Shown here: piece after piece, positions 1-13,720 of the stretch | How the letters are laid out: every line of letters starts with the position of its first letter | Position numbering within the stretch: position 1 is the first letter of the stretch | From: an uncultured Ferrovum sp. | GTDB taxonomy: Bacteria; Pseudomonadota; Gammaproteobacteria; Burkholderiales; Ferrovaceae | Direction of reading: 5' to 3' | Length of the DNA stretch: 64,000 nt | NCBI GenBank assembly: GCA_903863375.1 | Contig: CAIPBT010000105.1 | Location: forward strand, 40,885 to 104,884 | Notes under the pieces: model-generated | The model's input: only the letters and a program-made list of their open reading frames with translations | Told to the model about the DNA's origin: nothing | The model's database searches: none | Position numbers and translations under genes: made by a program

Positions 1-130
1 AATAGCCATAACCGCCGTCGCCGCCACAACCGGACAGTGCAACCAGTCCGACAACCATGCCAATGCTGAGCAGGCCATGCTGCAGCAAACTCGATGGGCG
101 AGTGTCACGCATCGTGAGCCAGTGCATCAT
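1..130 (-). CDS. Putative lipoprotein, N-terminal part only (continues beyond the left window edge)
   Basis: Reverse-strand reading from ATG at 130: MMHWLTMRDTRPSSLLQHGLLSIGMVVGLVALSGCGGDGGYGY; hydrophobic signal plus LSGC lipobox. Confidence 0.55.
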   Translation of the reverse strand, partial: MMHWLTMRDTRPSSLLQHGLLSIGMVVGLVALSGCGGDGGYGY

Positions 131-308
131 ACGATCCTCCGAGTGCGGTTTGAGAAGTCTGCTGATCAATGCCAGTTGGAGCGCACGGGGCGGCTCTGGT
201 TCGGATGGCAAGTGATAAAACCTGTGATCGCGTAGGCTTTTTTGTAACAAACTATATGCAGCGTGCCTTCGTCATCTCTCCGCCCGTCAAGCGTCCAGGT
301 CATCGCCC

Positions 309-1775
309 TTGAACATTGTCTGGAAGTTCGGTCACTGCCCGACCCCGGAACCGGCGCGACGCCGTGCCGCCAATCCATCGCCACCGCCACTGCCATCGCC
401 AGGACCATCGCCAGGACCATCGCCCGGAATGGCTGGCCAGCCGGCCGGCGCAGCGAGCAAAGCCGCGCGACGCTTGCAGGCCCTGCTGGGCCGGATCGCC
501 CTGCAACGGGACTTGCTGGCGCAGTGGGAGAGGTTTGCCGATGCCTATCAGGCCCGCTGTCTGCGCGATCTGGTGCCCTTGCAGGCGCGCCACCGCGATG
601 CGCGGATTGCGGTCGTGCAGGCGCTGGACCGTGCTGCCCGCCACGCCGATCTCAGCACGGTGCAGCGCGGCATGGTGCGTGACATCCTGCTGGGCTATCT
701 CGACAGTCTGCTGCGGGAATCGCGCAGCCCGGAACTGCTGGCGCTCTTTTTGCATCACGCGCAGCAGGACTACGAAACGGTTCTGGCAGACCGCATCGCG
801 TATCTGCGGCGCATGGCCCAGCATCGTACCGGCGTTGACCTGAGGGATCTGCCACCGATGGAGTCGGTGGAAGCCTGCGCCGAGGCCATCGAGGCTCGCC
901 TGCGCGCGGCTGGTCAGAAGCCGGCGAAGGCAACAGACGACGAGGCCGCCGCTGACGGGGACAACGTGGGTCCGGACTACACGGCGCCGGACAACGTGGA
1001 TTCGCATGCGACACATCCCCACGACCGTCGGGCGCGCAAGCGGGCGGCGCGCGCCGCCCGCCGGCAGCAGGCTGCAGACAGCGCGACCAGCCCGCAGGCC
1101 GCTGGCGCCCCTGCGCAGGATGCCCCCGAAATCGATTCCGGCCACGCTGGCCGGCACGCCCGTGCCGGCGGGACCAGCCAGCTCACCCAGGCGCTGCTGC
1201 GCCGTCAGGCGGAAGAGGCTGCCGTATTGGCGCTGCGTGCCCTCTACCGCAAGCTCGCGTTCGCCCTGCATCCCGACCGCGAGCGCGACCCGCAGGAGCA
1301 GGCGCGCAAGACCCGCTGGCTGCAACAGGCGAATGCAGCGTACGCCCAACGGGACCTTCCGGCACTGCTGGCCATTCAGGCGGAGCTGTCCGCCGATCAG
1401 CGCGCCCGGCTGGGCGGCAACGTCAGCCTGCTGGATGGGCTGCCACCCGAGCGCATGACCGCACTGCTGGTGGTGCTGGAAGACCAGGCGGAGCGCCTGC
1501 GCGCAGCGGTCGCCTCCGCCATGGCGCCCTTCGAGGGCATGGCATCGGTGCGGCAACGCGGCAAGCTCACCCCGGAGGCCGTGCAGGCGTCACTGGATGA
1601 AAACCTGCAGCACCTGCGCGAGAGCATCCGCGTGCTGCAGGCCGAGGCCCGCCGCCTGGCCGACCTCGATGATCTGCAGCGGCGCCTGAAACAGCACCGC
1701 AAACAGTGGCGAGGCCGGTCCGAATGGTCGAGCCTGGACGATCTGGACGATCTGGTCGCGGGCTGGCAAACCTAG
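309..1775 (+). CDS. J-domain-like protein with Pro/Ser-rich N-terminus (start may be 429)
   Basis: Long ORF with ALYRKLAFALHPDRERDPQEQARKTRWLQQANAAYAQRDLPALL, a DnaJ-type HPD segment; N-terminal PSPGPSPGPSPG low complexity. Confidence 0.65.
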   Translation: MNIVWKFGHCPTPEPARRRAANPSPPPLPSPGPSPGPSPGMAGQPAGAASKAARRLQALLGRIALQRDLLAQWERFADAYQARCLRDLVPLQARHRDARIAVVQALDRAARHADLSTVQRGMVRDILLGYLDSLLRESRSPELLALFLHHAQQDYETVLADRIAYLRRMAQHRTGVDLRDLPPMESVEACAEAIEARLRAAGQKPAKATDDEAAADGDNVGPDYTAPDNVDSHATHPHDRRARKRAARAARRQQAADSATSPQAAGAPAQDAPEIDSGHAGRHARAGGTSQLTQALLRRQAEEAAVLALRALYRKLAFALHPDRERDPQEQARKTRWLQQANAAYAQRDLPALLAIQAELSADQRARLGGNVSLLDGLPPERMTALLVVLEDQAERLRAAVASAMAPFEGMASVRQRGKLTPEAVQASLDENLQHLRESIRVLQAEARRLADLDDLQRRLKQHRKQWRGRSEWSSLDDLDDLVAGWQT

Positions 1776-1797
1776 CTGACAACGCCAGCCTGCAAGC

Positions 1798-4029
1798 CTA
1801 CAGGTCTGCCACCAGCGACAGGATCAGGCTGCGACGGGGCAGGGTGTTCAGCAGGTTGCCCTCGGCGGCGACGGCGGCTGGCCCGCCGTTGTCGGTCACC
1901 GAAGCCTGATCCTGCAGATTGCGCACCGCAAGGCTCAGCCGCACGTGCTGCAGTCCGATGGTGTCGCCCAGCTGCCGCGTGACGGTGAGGTCAGCGTAAT
2001 GGTAGGGCTCCACCCGGCGCGCCGGACTGGCGCTGCCGCCCGCGCCCTGGTAGGCCACGCCGACAAACTTGGCAAGCAGACTGGCTTTCCAGGCACCCTC
2101 GGCAAAGACCAGGCCGGCAAGGCCCGTGTAGGAGGGCACCAGGGGCACGTCCTGCCCCACCTGCTGATTGGCCGCGGCAATGCCGGCGGTCTGGTACTCG
2201 GCACGGATCAGGCTGGCGTTGGCGAGGGTTCCAAACCCCGCCCCCAGATCCACCCGTCCCTCCAGTTCCAGGCCGCGGTAACGCACGTCCCCATGGTTGG
2301 CCGATACCGTCACACCGTTGGTGGTGGTGGTGTCGATGTAGTTGGAAAAATTGACCAGATAGGCGGTCAGGCCAAGATCGTAGGCCGTGGTCTCACGCAC
2401 CAGGCCGACCTGCCAGGCAACGGCACTCTGCGCTTGTGCCTGGTTCGATTGGGCCGGCGTATTGGTGTTGTAGAACAGCGCCTGGCCGGGCACTTCGGTG
2501 CCGCGCGCCACCTGTAACAGCAGGCTGGTGTCGCCATCCAGCTTCAGGGTGGCATCCACGCCCGGCAGGGTGGAACTCACGGTACGGGTGAGTTCCTGCG
2601 ACGTCCCCGGCCGAAAGTTCTGGTTGACCAGGGCATCGTAGCCGCGCCGGACCTGCTGGTGGCGCACGCCGGGTCGCACGCTGAGGGCATCGGTGACGAT
2701 CCACTGGTACGAAACATAGGGCTGCAGCGTGTCGAGATGGCTCGTGAACGCGTAGTAGCTTGGGCTGTTGTTGTTCCGGTTGGCGTTGTAGAACTGGCCA
2801 TTGCTCAGGTCGATGGCGTAACGGCTGGCCTGTTCCCGGCTGTGGTCCACCCAGATGCCGGCCTGGAAGAAACCGTTGCGATCTTCGTGGCTGGTTCGCA
2901 CCACGGCGCCGGTGGTGCGGTAATCCTGGTTGCTCAGGCGCCCGGCGATGTCGGTGGTGGGCGGGCCGAAGCCGCCCGGCATTGGCGATGCCGTTTCGTC
3001 GCCGTTCAGACCCAGGCCCGTCGTGGCGTAAAGGTAGGTGTAGACCGTGGTTTCCAGCAGCCAGGCGCCATCCAGCGGCGCGTGCCAGCGCACGTAGCCG
3101 AAATCGGCCCGCCGGTCGGTGGTGGCATAACCGTAGAAGTCGGCCCGTTGCGGATCTGCGCTGAAACCATAGGCGGATCCGGCCGTCGCCAGCCGCAGGG
3201 TGGTGCTGTTGGGTGGATTGTTGAAGTGATAGCGGTCGAAGGTGTACAGCGCCGTGAGCTGCGCTCCGCCCGCCAGCCTCCATTCCGCTTTCACCAGCAC
3301 GTCATCCTTGCGGCCATCGGCATTGCTCAGCACCCCGGCGCTTTGCAGGTGTTCGACATTCAGCAGGGCGCCGCCGTCGCCCGCAGCCTGCGGCCGGCCG
3401 GTACTCACCGTTGCGCCGACCAGCGAGGTGGCAAAGCTGCCAGCACTGGCCATCAGCCGGGTACTCGCCACACGGGGTAGTTCGAGGGTCGACAGATGGA
3501 TCGTCCCGCCCAAATTGGCATAGCCTAGGTCGGCTGCCCCGCCTGGACTGCGGTCGACGATCACCCGGCTCAGGGTGGCCGCCGGAAAATACGAGGTGCT
3601 GTGGTGGGCGAAGGTGTCGGGATCCTGCACCGGAATGTCATCCACCAGCAGGTTGAACTGGGTATCGGTGAAACCCCGCAGCGACTGGTTCTTGGCGGCA
3701 TCAAAACCTTCACCGTTGGGAGCGCTCTCGACGTAACTCGGCGTGAGCTTGGCGAGCGAGCCATAGTCGCCGAAGGGCGTTGCCACCTCGTGAATCGCCT
3801 CTTCGCCCAGCAGCGAGCGTGGGGTGCCTTGGTCGCGCAGGGCCTCGCTGACGGGCAGGGTACGCGGCTCGCTAGTGCCCACTGCCAGGATCGGCTCCAG
3901 GGATTCGAGGGGGGCGGCCCGCGCCATGGCGGGTAGCGCGATGGCTGCCAGCGCCTGGCAGATCGGCACCAGGCAGGCAGTGCGCCTCGCCGAGACGCTG
4001 CGCGAAATCCTGGCGACCGATGCGGACAT
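1798..4029 (-). CDS. TonB-dependent outer-membrane receptor
   Basis: 743 aa with signal peptide, plug-like segment (SLRGFTDTQFNLLVDDIPVQDPDTFAHHSTSYFPAATLSRVIVDRSPG) and beta-barrel-like C-terminus. Confidence 0.8.
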   Translation of the reverse strand: MSASVARISRSVSARRTACLVPICQALAAIALPAMARAAPLESLEPILAVGTSEPRTLPVSEALRDQGTPRSLLGEEAIHEVATPFGDYGSLAKLTPSYVESAPNGEGFDAAKNQSLRGFTDTQFNLLVDDIPVQDPDTFAHHSTSYFPAATLSRVIVDRSPGGAADLGYANLGGTIHLSTLELPRVASTRLMASAGSFATSLVGATVSTGRPQAAGDGGALLNVEHLQSAGVLSNADGRKDDVLVKAEWRLAGGAQLTALYTFDRYHFNNPPNSTTLRLATAGSAYGFSADPQRADFYGYATTDRRADFGYVRWHAPLDGAWLLETTVYTYLYATTGLGLNGDETASPMPGGFGPPTTDIAGRLSNQDYRTTGAVVRTSHEDRNGFFQAGIWVDHSREQASRYAIDLSNGQFYNANRNNNSPSYYAFTSHLDTLQPYVSYQWIVTDALSVRPGVRHQQVRRGYDALVNQNFRPGTSQELTRTVSSTLPGVDATLKLDGDTSLLLQVARGTEVPGQALFYNTNTPAQSNQAQAQSAVAWQVGLVRETTAYDLGLTAYLVNFSNYIDTTTTNGVTVSANHGDVRYRGLELEGRVDLGAGFGTLANASLIRAEYQTAGIAAANQQVGQDVPLVPSYTGLAGLVFAEGAWKASLLAKFVGVAYQGAGGSASPARRVEPYHYADLTVTRQLGDTIGLQHVRLSLAVRNLQDQASVTDNGGPAAVAAEGNLLNTLPRRSLILSLVADL

Positions 4030-4153
4030 GGCGTCTTCCCTGGTGAACGGAAGATCGACAGTAACAAGTGGTGGTGACAGTTTTACTCAATCTGGATGGC
4101 AACCCGGTTTCCTGTCATCCTGATGCTCCAGCCACCTTGATGAGGAAGCACCC

Positions 4154-4438
4154 ATGCCGCGAGCCATCTGGAACGATGCCGTGATCGCTGAAAGCACCGC
4201 CTGCCATACGGTGGAGGGCAACACCTACTTTCCCCCGGAAGCGTTGAAAGCCGACTATTTCCGGCCGAGTGACCATCACAGCACCTGCGGCTGGAAAGGC
4301 GAGGCGAGCTACTACCATGTCGAGGTGAATGGCAAGACCAACGCCAATGCGGCGTGGTTCTATCCCACGCCAAAGGCTGCGGCGGCCGAAATCACTGGCT
4401 ATGTCGCGTTCTGGAAGGGCGTGCAGATCGAGCCCTGA
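4154..4438 (+). CDS. DUF427-family protein
   Basis: 94 aa: MPRAIWNDAVIAESTACHTVEGNTYFPPEALKADYF...CGWKGEASYYHVEVNG...AWFYPTPKAAAAEITGYVAFWKGVQIE, characteristic DUF427 pattern. Confidence 0.85.
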   Translation: MPRAIWNDAVIAESTACHTVEGNTYFPPEALKADYFRPSDHHSTCGWKGEASYYHVEVNGKTNANAAWFYPTPKAAAAEITGYVAFWKGVQIEP

Positions 4439-4486
4439 GGCCTCCCGGCGGCTGAGGTCGGGCCGCCAGCCGGGGTGAGGCTGTCC

Positions 4487-5800
4487 TCAGCGAGCGGCAT
4501 CGCGCGCCAGACGTACGCCGGTGTACTGCCAGCGCGCCCCGGTCGGAAAGAAGTTGCGATACGTGTCACGGGCGTGATCCGGCGGTGTGGCGGCACTGCT
4601 GCCACGCAGCACATACTGGTTGACCATGAACTTGCCGTTGTACTCCCCAACGGCGCCGGCGGCCGCCTGAAATCCAGGGTAGGGTGCGTAGCTTGACGAT
4701 GTCCACTGCCATGCCACGTCATGCAGCTGGTACAGGGAGCCTGCCGGTGCCTGACGAGCGCCATGTTCCCATTCCGCTTCCGTCGGCAGCCGCGCGCCGG
4801 CCCAGCGCGCGTAGGCATCGGCCTCGTAGTAGCTTAGATGCAGCACCGGGTCTTCCGCCTGCAGGGGTTGGCGGCCCTGCAGGGTGAACAGGCTCCAGCC
4901 GCCCGCGTCAGGTTGCCAATACAGGGGAGCGCTGTATCCGCCCGCCTGCAGCCAGTCCCAGCCTTCGGCCAGCCACAGGCCCGGGTCCTGATAGCCACCC
5001 GCTGCCAGAAAGGCGGCGTACTCGCCCTGGGTCACCAGCCGGCGGGCCAGGGCAAAGGGCGCAAGGTAGACGCGGTGCCGGGGCCGTTCGTTGTCGAAAT
5101 GAAACCCCTCGCCGGTGTGGCCGATTTCCTGCAGGCCCCCGGCAAATCCGGCCCAATCCGGATCCTGCTGCTGCTGCTGCGGTTGCAGCTGCTGTTGCTG
5201 CTGTTGCTGCCGTTTCTGCAGTTGCTGCGCAGCGTCGCTGGAAGCATGCCGGCCGGTTGCGGCGGGGGCGCAGGCGGTTGTGCCAACCAGCGGCCCATAC
5301 ACTGGCATCAGCGGATTGCAGGACAACAGGAACTTGATGTCGGTGACAATCAGTTCCTGGTGCTGCTGCTCGTGGTGCAGGCCCAGTTCCAGCAGCGACC
5401 AGAGGGCCGCCTGTTCGGGCGCCGGCCAGTCACGCGCAGCGGCACACAGGCGCTCCAGGCGCGCGTTGACGCTGGCGCGATACTGGTAAACCTCCGCGAG
5501 CGGCGGCCGGGTCAGCAGGCCGCGTTGTGGCCGCGGATGGCGCTCGCCAACCTGCTGATAATACGAGTTGAAGAGCACGCGGAACGCAGGATGCACCGGC
5601 ACGTAGTCGGATTCGAAGCGCTCGAGCACGAACGTTTCAAAGAACCAGGTGGTATGACCCAGATGCCATTTCACCGGGCTCGCGTCGGGCATCGCCTGTA
5701 CACAGCAGTCTTCCGCGCTCAGCGGCGCCGCCAGCGCCTCGGTGCGGCTGCGGACGGCGCGCAGACGCGCCAGAAGGTCGACCACCAGGGTACCGGTCAT
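4487..5800 (-). CDS. egtB: Ergothioneine biosynthesis protein EgtB (sulfoxide synthase)
   Basis: DinB-like N-terminus with HHEQQHQEL iron-binding motif, FGE-sulfatase-like C-terminus (ARLPTEAEWEHGAR...); overlaps egtD by 4 bp. Confidence 0.9.
   Translation of the reverse strand: MTGTLVVDLLARLRAVRSRTEALAAPLSAEDCCVQAMPDASPVKWHLGHTTWFFETFVLERFESDYVPVHPAFRVLFNSYYQQVGERHPRPQRGLLTRPPLAEVYQYRASVNARLERLCAAARDWPAPEQAALWSLLELGLHHEQQHQELIVTDIKFLLSCNPLMPVYGPLVGTTACAPAATGRHASSDAAQQLQKRQQQQQQQLQPQQQQQDPDWAGFAGGLQEIGHTGEGFHFDNERPRHRVYLAPFALARRLVTQGEYAAFLAAGGYQDPGLWLAEGWDWLQAGGYSAPLYWQPDAGGWSLFTLQGRQPLQAEDPVLHLSYYEADAYARWAGARLPTEAEWEHGARQAPAGSLYQLHDVAWQWTSSSYAPYPGFQAAAGAVGEYNGKFMVNQYVLRGSSAATPPDHARDTYRNFFPTGARWQYTGVRLARDAAR
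5156..5235. repeat. CAG/CTG-rich microsatellite encoding a polyglutamine tract in EgtB
   Basis: ctgctgctgctgctgcggttgcagctgctgttgctgctgttgctgccg; protein QQLQKRQQQQQQQLQPQQQQQ. Confidence 0.9.
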
Positions 5801-6723
5801 GGCTGCGCCAGCACCACGGCAAACCAGTCCAGCGGATCCGTCCAGACCTGGCAGGCGTGAAATCCTGCGCGCGCCAGCAGTGCGGTGAATCCGGCCGGCG
5901 TGTGCTTGTAGCTGTTTTCGGTATGGATGCGCTCACCGGCCCGGAAATGACGGCCACCACCCGGCCACCGCACCCACTGGTCGCTGAGTGCCTGCAGGTG
6001 CATCTCGATGCGGGCCAAGGCTGGGTCGTAGAGCGCGACGTGGCCCCACTGCAGGGGATCGAAGTCGGTCTCGATCAACCGGTTGAGATGGACCAGGATG
6101 TTGCGGTTGAATTCGGCGGTGATGCCACTTGCGTCATCGTAGGCCTGCTGCAGCACCTCACTGTCTTTCACCAGATCGACGCCGATCAGCAGCGCCCCGT
6201 CGTCGCCAATCAGGCCGCGCACCCGTTGCAACAGGGCCAGCGCCTCCTCCGGATCAAAATTGCCAATCGACGAGCCCGGATAGAACACCAGGCGATGGTT
6301 ACGCGGCAGGTCTTCCGGCAGCGTGACGGTGTCGTGCAGGTCTCCCGCCACCGCAATGGCCTCCATGCCGGGAAATTCTGCCCGCAGACCAGCCACTGCC
6401 AGTTCCAGGAAGTCGGTTGCAATGTCCACGCCAACAAACCGCGCTGGCTCGATCAGGCGGCACAGCAGGCGCGCTTTTTCACAGCTGCCGGCGCCCAGTT
6501 CGATCAGGGTCCGCCCCGTGCCGATGGCCGCCGCGATCTCGCCCCCGGCCCGCTGCATCACGCTGCGTTCGGTGCGTGTCGGGTAGTACTCCGGCAGGCG
6601 GGTGATTTCCTCGAACAGCGTAGACCCTCGTGTATCGTAAAAATACATCGGCGAGATCCGGGCTGGCTGGTCCAGCAAACCCTGAACCAGGGCAGGAAAG
6701 GCGGCGTGGTGCTGCTGGGGCAT
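5797..6723 (-). CDS. egtD: L-histidine N-alpha-methyltransferase EgtD
   Basis: MPQQHHAAF...YFYDTRGSTLFEEITRLPEYYPTRTER...LIELGAGSCEKARLL; partner of egtB. Confidence 0.9.
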   Translation of the reverse strand: MPQQHHAAFPALVQGLLDQPARISPMYFYDTRGSTLFEEITRLPEYYPTRTERSVMQRAGGEIAAAIGTGRTLIELGAGSCEKARLLCRLIEPARFVGVDIATDFLELAVAGLRAEFPGMEAIAVAGDLHDTVTLPEDLPRNHRLVFYPGSSIGNFDPEEALALLQRVRGLIGDDGALLIGVDLVKDSEVLQQAYDDASGITAEFNRNILVHLNRLIETDFDPLQWGHVALYDPALARIEMHLQALSDQWVRWPGGGRHFRAGERIHTENSYKHTPAGFTALLARAGFHACQVWTDPLDWFAVVLAQP

Positions 6724-6898
6724 GCGCAAGATCCGAAATGCAGGTTCTGGAAGTCCGGTCGGGGTGCGAGGTAACTCCGGGAAGCAAGGCCACCCGGGGA
6801 CAACCCTGCAACCCGGCCAGTGCGCCCTGACCGATCGCACCGCCGGAAGGCTACCACTCCCGACACTGCCACTGCCAGCACGCGTCTCCGGTCGACGC

Positions 6899-7034
6899 CT
6901 GTCCCGGGTCAGGGCACGTCCATGGCCAGGGACTGTCCCCGGTCAGGGCGCGTTTATGGCCATGGCCTGTTCCCGGTCAGGGCGCGTCCATGGCCAGTGC
7001 CTGTCTCGGGCCAGCGCGCGTTCGTGGCCGTGGC
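6899..7034. repeat. 34-bp tandem repeat, 4 degenerate copies
   Basis: Units at 6899, 6933, 6967 and 7001: ctgtcccgggtcagggcacgtccatggccaggga / ctgtccccggtcagggcgcgtttatggccatggc / ctgttcccggtcagggcgcgtccatggccagtgc / ctgtctcgggccagcgcgcgttcgtggccgtggc. Confidence 0.9.
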
Positions 7035-7065
7035 GTGTCTTGGTGGCGCTGGTGTCACGCGGTAA

Positions 7066-11066
<4,001 letters not shown>

Positions 11067-11152
11067 GCCGGCGGCCCGCCGCCTGCTGCCCCTGCCTGCT
11101 GCCTCGCAGCGCCGGGCCACAGCAAGCGTGCCGGCACTGTCGCGTCGCTCGA

Positions 11153-11512
11153 TCAGTCGTGATCGCGGGCAGACCGGCCTTTTTTGATGACGGCGTCACG
11201 CCGCTTCGACTCAAGCCGGCGCTCCTTCGAGCCACGGGTGGGTCGGGTGGCGTAGCGCTTGGGCGCGACATAATTCAGCAGTTTCAGCTTGCCGATCAGG
11301 CGCTCGAAGGCCAGCTCGCGATTGCGGTGCTGCGAGGGCGTGTCGTCGCATACCAGCACCACCCCACTCGGCAGATGGCGTAGACGTACGGCCGAGCTGG
11401 TCTTGTTGACATGCTGACCGCCCGGGCCGCTGGCGCGAAACGCCGACATTTCCACCTCGCGATCCAGCACGCTGCGGTCGAGACTGTAGGGAGGTGGAAC
11501 GGCGGCAGCCAT
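11153..11512 (-). CDS. arfB: Peptidyl-tRNA hydrolase / ribosome rescue factor ArfB-like
   Basis: SAFRASGPGGQHVNKTSSAVRLRHLPSGVVLVCDDTPSQHRNRELAFERL: GGQ motif and basic C-terminus. Confidence 0.85.
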   Translation of the reverse strand: MAAAVPPPYSLDRSVLDREVEMSAFRASGPGGQHVNKTSSAVRLRHLPSGVVLVCDDTPSQHRNRELAFERLIGKLKLLNYVAPKRYATRPTRGSKERRLESKRRDAVIKKGRSARDHD

Positions 11513-11534
11513 GGAGCGGTGGGCGGACGGCGGC

Positions 11535-13616
11535 TTACTTGATGCGCATACCAGGGGTGGCACCGCTGTCCGGCGACAGGATGAACAGGCCGTTGCCGTC
11601 GCCGGCCGCCAGTACCATGCCCTGCGATTCCCCAAAGCGCATCTTGCGCGGCGCGAGGTTGGCCACCATCACGGTCAGGCGACCCTCCAGCTGCTCGGGC
11701 GTATAGGCCGATTTGATCCCCGCAAATACCTGTCGGGTTTCGAAGCCCAGGTCGAGGGTCAGGCGCAGCAGCTTGTCGGCTTCCGGCATGGCTTCTGCCT
11801 TGACGATGCGTGCCACGCGCAGGTCGATACGGCTGAAGTCGTCAATGCCGATGGTCTCGGCAATCGGCGGCGGGGCTTTCGGGGTCTCGGCAACCGGCGG
11901 TGGGGCTTTCGGCGGCGTGGCGGCCGGCGTCGCGGCGGCTGGTGTTGGCGCTGCTGCCAACGCTGCGGCGGCGCCTGCCGCGACCGCAGTCAGGAGCGCC
12001 TGCACCTGTATCGGCTCGATACGTTGCATCAGGTGCTGGTAGTCGGCGATCGGCTGATCGAGCAGGGTGGCATCCAGCGCTTCCCAGGTCAGGGCTGGTA
12101 CGCCGAGCAGCGCCTCGACCTTCGTCGCCACGGCAGGCAGCACCGGTTTGAGGTAGAGCGTCAGCAGGCGGAACAGCTCCAGACAGGCTGTGCAGACGGT
12201 GTGTAGTTCTTCCTGACGCGCGGCATCGCGGGCGATTTCCCAGGGCTTGTTGCCATCCACATACTGGTTGGCCAGATCGGCCAACGCCATGATCTCGCGC
12301 ATGGCCCGGCTGTATTCCCCGTTCTCGTAGGCCTGCGCGATGGTGTCGGCCTGGCTGCGGAACTGGGCCACCAGCGCTTCGGCGGCAGGCGGCAGTGCCC
12401 GTGCGGTTCGTCCACCACAGCGCTTGCGGATGAAGCCGGCGGTGCGGCTAGCCAGGTTGACATACTTGCCGACCAGGTCGCTGTTGACCCGCGCCGTGAA
12501 GTCTTCCAGGTTCAGGTCGATATCGTCGAGACCTGCGTTGAGCTTGGCCGCATAGTAATACCGCAAGTGTTCCGGGCTCAGGTGCGCCAGGTAATCGGCC
12601 GCCGTGATGAACGACCCACGGCTTTTCGACATCTTCGCGCCGTTCACGGTCAGAAAACCGTGCACGTGCAGCTGGGTCGGCGTGCGGTAGCCGGCACGCG
12701 CCAGCATGGCAGGCCAGAACAGGCTATGGAAGTACAGGATGTCCTTGCCGATGAAGTGATGCAGTTCGGCCGTCGAATCGACGCCCCACCAGTCGTCAAA
12801 GGCAAGGCCTTCGCGCTGGGCGAGGTGCTGGAAGCTGCCCATGTAACCCACCGGGGCATCCAGCCAGACATAGAAATACTTGTCGGTGGTGCCGGGAATG
12901 GCGAAGCCGAAATACGGTTTGTCCCGGCTGATGTCCCAATCGCTGAGACCGGCCTCGAACCATTCCCCCATCTTGTTGGCGGCCGCCGGTGGAATGGTGC
13001 CGGAGCGGGTCCATGCCTGCAGGAAGCTGCTGCATTCGCCCAGCCGGAAAAAATGGTGGTCGGAACTCCGGCGCTCCGGGGTTGCCCCAGTCACTGCCGA
13101 GTACGGCGCGATCAGTTCGGTCGGGGCATAGGTGGCGCCGCAGACCTCACAGGAGTCGCCGTACTGGTCTTTGGCGTGACAGCGCGGACACTCACCCTTC
13201 ACGAAGCGGTCGGCCAGGAACATTTCGCGCTTGGGGTCGTAGAACTGTTCGACCGGTCGCACGGAGATCAGGCCGGCGTCTTTCAGGCGCAGATAGATCT
13301 GTTCCGCGAACTGCCGGGTTTCTTCGGTGTGGGTGCTGTAATAGAGGTCGTAGCTGATGTCGAAGCCCTGGAAATCGCGCAGGTGCTCGTTGCGCGAGCG
13401 CTCGATCAGCGTTTCGGGGCTGATCGCCGCTTTTTCCGCGGCCAGCATCACCGGGGCACCATGGGTGTCGTCGGCACAGACGTAGTACACCTCGTGTCCG
13501 CGCATGCGCTGGAAGCGCACCCAGATGTCGGTTTGCACGTGCTCCAGCATGTGCCCCAGATGGATGCTGCCGTTGGCGTAGGGAAGGGCACTGGTGACAA
13601 GGATCTGGCGGGACAT
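11535..13616 (-). CDS. metG: Methionyl-tRNA synthetase with C-terminal tRNA-binding domain
   Basis: [30 protein letters not shown]..., zinc knuckle [26 protein letters not shown]-terminal Arc1p/CsaA-like domain. Confidence 0.95.
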   Translation of the reverse strand: MSRQILVTSALPYANGSIHLGHMLEHVQTDIWVRFQRMRGHEVYYVCADDTHGAPVMLAAEKAAISPETLIERSRNEHLRDFQGFDISYDLYYSTHTEETRQFAEQIYLRLKDAGLISVRPVEQFYDPKREMFLADRFVKGECPRCHAKDQYGDSCEVCGATYAPTELIAPYSAVTGATPERRSSDHHFFRLGECSSFLQAWTRSGTIPPAAANKMGEWFEAGLSDWDISRDKPYFGFAIPGTTDKYFYVWLDAPVGYMGSFQHLAQREGLAFDDWWGVDSTAELHHFIGKDILYFHSLFWPAMLARAGYRTPTQLHVHGFLTVNGAKMSKSRGSFITAADYLAHLSPEHLRYYYAAKLNAGLDDIDLNLEDFTARVNSDLVGKYVNLASRTAGFIRKRCGGRTARALPPAAEALVAQFRSQADTIAQAYENGEYSRAMREIMALADLANQYVDGNKPWEIARDAARQEELHTVCTACLELFRLLTLYLKPVLPAVATKVEALLGVPALTWEALDATLLDQPIADYQHLMQRIEPIQVQALLTAVAAGAAAALAAAPTPAAATPAATPPKAPPPVAETPKAPPPIAETIGIDDFSRIDLRVARIVKAEAMPEADKLLRLTLDLGFETRQVFAGIKSAYTPEQLEGRLTVMVANLAPRKMRFGESQGMVLAAGDGNGLFILSPDSGATPGMRIK
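11853..11912. repeat. 30-bp tandem duplication in metG interdomain linker
   Basis: ggtctcggcaatcggcggcggggctttcgg / ggtctcggcaaccggcggtggggctttcgg; encodes [19 protein letters not shown]. Confidence 0.88.
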
Positions 13617-13720
13617 GGTGGAAAAGGCCGGGTTCTGTACAGTTGTCAATTGTAGCAAAGCCGCACGCCGAGCCTGTCTGGCGAAGGGGTATATAATCTG
13701 CGGCAACTCAAGGAGAACGC

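Noticed and set aside
2393-3283. 296-aa ORF on the same strand inside the TonB receptor
   Set aside because: Alternate frame of the receptor gene; low-complexity translation without motifs.
6899-7034. Possible CRISPR array
   Set aside because: The 34-bp units are directly contiguous without unique spacers, and no cas genes are nearby.
11511-12206. Plus-strand ORF with [24 protein letters not shown] repeats
   Set aside because: Antisense translation of the metG linker duplication, not an independent protein.
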